DNA of 7,098 nt from Fibrobacter sp. UBA1765 (lineage in GTDB: Bacteria; Fibrobacterota; Fibrobacteria; Fibrobacterales; Fibrobacteraceae): contig DCGZ01000049.1 of assembly GCA_002314675.1 (NCBI GenBank), positions 1 through 7,098 of the forward strand. Reading direction: 5' to 3'. Below, one piece after another: positions 5,516-7,098 of the stretch. Made by a program: the position numbers and the translations under genes. The first letter of the stretch is position 1; each line of letters opens with the position of its first letter. The notes under the pieces were generated by a model. That model worked only from the letters and a program-made list of their open reading frames with translations, searched no databases and was not told the origin of the DNA.

Positions 5516-6784
5516 ATGAAACAAATTATTGCAAAGATTGGTGTTGTTCTGCTTGCTTCTGCAGCGGCGTTGACTTTTACAGCCTGCGATGATAATGTCG
5601 TCAATGTCGTCAAAGGAACCATGACGGATTCGCGCGACGGCAAGACCTATAAGACTGTGAAAATCGGTGACAAGGTTTGGATGGCGGAAAACCTAAACTA
5701 TAAGACCAGCGAAAGCAAATGTTTCGAAAACAAACCTGAAAACTGCGAAAAGTATGGACGTCTTTATGATTTGAAAGAGGCTTTCCTAAACGCTTGCCCA
5801 GATGGCTGGCGCTTGCCTAGCCGGGAAGAATTCGAGGAATTAGTAGTACTAGCTGGTAGAAAGGTTGGTGAAGATAACCCGTTGTTAGCCAGCAGCCGGG
5901 CAGGAACCGTGCTGAAATCCAAGACCGGCTGGAGAGTGTTTGATCGCAAAAGAGGCGATGGTACGGATGACCTCGGCTTTGGGGCGTTGCCCGCTGGGAG
6001 CTTCGCTCACGGCGGCTTCAAAGATGGCGATCTTGCGTTCTTCTGGGCTGATCCAGGCGAGTACTTTAATGCCGTCATTTTGAAATTGCATTACGGGAAT
6101 GAGTACGCGAAAATAAACGGATCCTTTCCTGAGAATGGCCACTCCATTCGTTGTGTCCAGGACTCTAACGAAGTTGTCGATGCTTCTTCTCAGCGTTCGC
6201 AGACGCAGCCAGTGAGTGCAAGTGTAGGGGAAAATGCCGATTCAGGAACCATGACAGATTCTCGCGACGGTAAGACTTACAAGACTGTGAAAATTGGTGA
6301 ACAGGTGTGGATGGCCGAGAACCTAAATTACAAGAACAACGGTAGCCTATGTTACGGTAACAAGGATGTTAATTGTGAAAAATTTGGTCGTCTCTATACC
6401 TGGGTCCGTGCGATGACTGCTTGCCCCGCTGGTTGGCACTTACCTAGCAAGAATGAATTCGAAACGCTCTTGGATTATGTTGGAGAATCTGACAAGACGG
6501 CTTTAGATATGCTTTTGAAGAGTGACAGGAAAGTAGGACAATCTAAGAATTTGCGTGCTGTTAGCTGGGAAAATGGAATGGATAGGTATGGTTTTTCAGC
6601 TCTCCCCGCAGGTACCTACTATAGGCCCGACAAGAGTTTTCACGGTATGGGCGCTAGTGTCTGCTTTTGGTCTTCGGAGAACACCGGCGATAGCGCATAC
6701 AATTTGGAAATCGGTGAAAACAGCGCTAGCATCTACAATAACAGTACTTCTGATAGTTTCTCCGTTCGTTGTCTAAAGGACTAA
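5516..6784 (+). CDS. Two-domain FISUMP lipoprotein
   Basis: A 422-residue lipoprotein with lipobox FTAC (Cys24) then DDN. The first FISUMP domain (~34-216) has IGDKVWMAENLN (50-61), Cys69, Cys77, YGRLY (80-84), Cys94, GWRLPS, FGALPAG (155-161) and IRC (211-213), but FWSS is degenerated to FWADPG (176-181). A polar Ser/Gln/Thr linker (~217-243) leads to the second domain (~244-422), which restarts at GTMTDSRDG and has Cys279, Cys287, YGRLY-like FGRLY (290-294), Cys303, GWHLPS, FSALPAG (360-366), FWSSE and SVRC. The second domain resembles the single-domain array genes more than the first does, so the gene probably arose by in-frame fusion. A 9-bp duplication at 5594-5602/5603-5611 adds three residues behind the signal peptide. 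GGGATG (5505-5510) precedes the ATG. The gap to the previous gene is 96 bp with no terminator. Confidence 0.9.
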   Translation: MKQIIAKIGVVLLASAAALTFTACDDNVVNVVKGTMTDSRDGKTYKTVKIGDKVWMAENLNYKTSESKCFENKPENCEKYGRLYDLKEAFLNACPDGWRLPSREEFEELVVLAGRKVGEDNPLLASSRAGTVLKSKTGWRVFDRKRGDGTDDLGFGALPAGSFAHGGFKDGDLAFFWADPGEYFNAVILKLHYGNEYAKINGSFPENGHSIRCVQDSNEVVDASSQRSQTQPVSASVGENADSGTMTDSRDGKTYKTVKIGEQVWMAENLNYKNNGSLCYGNKDVNCEKFGRLYTWVRAMTACPAGWHLPSKNEFETLLDYVGESDKTALDMLLKSDRKVGQSKNLRAVSWENGMDRYGFSALPAGTYYRPDKSFHGMGASVCFWSSENTGDSAYNLEIGENSASIYNNSTSDSFSVRCLKD

Positions 6785-6822
6785 CGCCAACCTCGGCAAA
6801 CTCGGAGACCTTAAAAAGACTC

Positions 6823-6858
6823 GCCCCAGGGAAATTCAATCCCTTGGGGCATTTTTTT
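6823..6858 (+). terminator. Intrinsic terminator after two-domain FISUMP gene
   Basis: The stem pairs gccccaggga (6823-6832) with tcccttggggc (6840-6850), allowing one bulged base, around a short AT loop, followed by seven T residues (6852-6858). It lies 38 bases after the stop at 6784. The 14-base stretch caatcccttggggc is identical to that in the terminator at 2231-2269, so the two belong to one repeated terminator family. Confidence 0.88.
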
Positions 6859-6983
6859 GTCTCGAAAATTTTACAACATTTTTAGTGCACAAAATCGCGA
6901 AAAAAGCGTTTCTATATATATGGTAAGGTGAATTAGTGCTTGCCCCGTTCGGTAGTGTTGCCGGCGGCACAAAACCCATACTT
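6859..6983. other. Intergenic region with no supported gene
   Basis: This 125-bp stretch separates the terminator from the next start codon. A TATATATAT run at 6914-6922 could serve as a -10 region for the following gene, but I see no matching -35. The in-frame ATG at 6921 meets TGA after two more codons. A GC-rich patch at 6937-6970 begins gtgc and ends gcac, with no convincing stem between them. Confidence 0.4.
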
Positions 6984-7098
6984 ATGGAAAATGCAAAACA
7001 CAACCGTGACCACGACGGATTTTTGAAGTTCGTCTATTCGGTTCCCGAAAACGTACATTCATTTTTCAACATCGCTTCAAAGACAAACGATAACCTTG
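6984..7098 (+). CDS. Probable Rpn/YhgA-like PD-(D/E)XK nuclease or transposase, 5' end only
   Basis: A partial gene running off the right edge: 38 codons from ATG 6984 remain open. The protein begins MENAKHNRDHDGFLKFVYS, then VPENVHSFFN. The HD-x-x-(F/L)-K pattern followed by a short Pro-Glu-Asn and an aromatic stretch is the typical N-terminus of the Rpn recombination-promoting nuclease/Transposase_31 family, related to PD-(D/E)XK enzymes. Upstream in-frame stops at 6930 and 6954 support this start, although no good Shine-Dalgarno is seen. The catalytic region lies outside the window, so the call rests on the N-terminal motif alone. Confidence 0.55.
   Translation, partial: MENAKHNRDHDGFLKFVYSVPENVHSFFNIASKTNDNL

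Overview
The window looks like part of a Fibrobacter (F. succinogenes-type) chromosome. Five genes encode exported proteins built on the FISUMP domain (Fibrobacter succinogenes major paralogous domain, TIGR02145/PF09603-like), six domain copies in all. Each copy runs K(I/V)G-x-(Q/K)-(I/V)WMA-(E/K)NLN, four conserved Cys, YGRLY, CP-x-GW-(H/R)LPS, GF-(S/G)-ALPAG, FW (usually FWSS) and (V/I)RC near the end. This domain is massively expanded in Fibrobacter and rare elsewhere. The assignment rests on recalled family motifs; no search was run.

Layout. Positions 1-2270 hold three FISUMP genes in tandem on the + strand (47-625, 855-1442, 1590-2177), separated by near-identical 157-bp spacers (698-854 and 1433-1589) and closed by a strong bidirectional terminator (2231-2269). 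A convergent minus-strand gene (2299-3735) encodes an AAA+ ATPase with a DUF234/PD-(D/E)XK-like C-terminus. A 292-bp divergent intergenic region (3736-4027) carries a large inverted repeat and a promoter-like stretch. It precedes a + strand run of an unrecognised cytosolic protein (4028-4717), a single-domain FISUMP lipoprotein (4754-5419) and a two-domain FISUMP lipoprotein (5516-6784), ending at a second terminator (6823-6858). The right edge holds the start of a probable Rpn/YhgA-like PD-(D/E)XK nuclease gene (6984 to the window end).

The main discovery candidate is in the first two genes. They are almost identical over their 5' three quarters and again in the last ~22 coding bases. Between these, the segments 449-601 and 1266-1412 are hypervariable. 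In my hand alignment 24 of 25 amino-acid replacements change only codon positions 1 and/or 2 and keep the third base, usually C. That is the mark left by adenine-directed mutagenesis in diversity-generating retroelements (DGRs). The segment lies at the C-terminus of what is probably a C-type-lectin-like fold, ends in a conserved block, and is followed by inverted repeats, as expected for a DGR target. No reverse transcriptase or template repeat is visible here, so this would be a set of remote targets of an element elsewhere, or the product of another cassette-exchange process.

As a whole the region looks like a locus that diversifies secreted or surface lipoproteins through tandem duplication, patchy gene conversion, short in-frame duplications behind the signal peptide and a variable C-terminal face. 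The ligands of these proteins cannot be read from the sequence.
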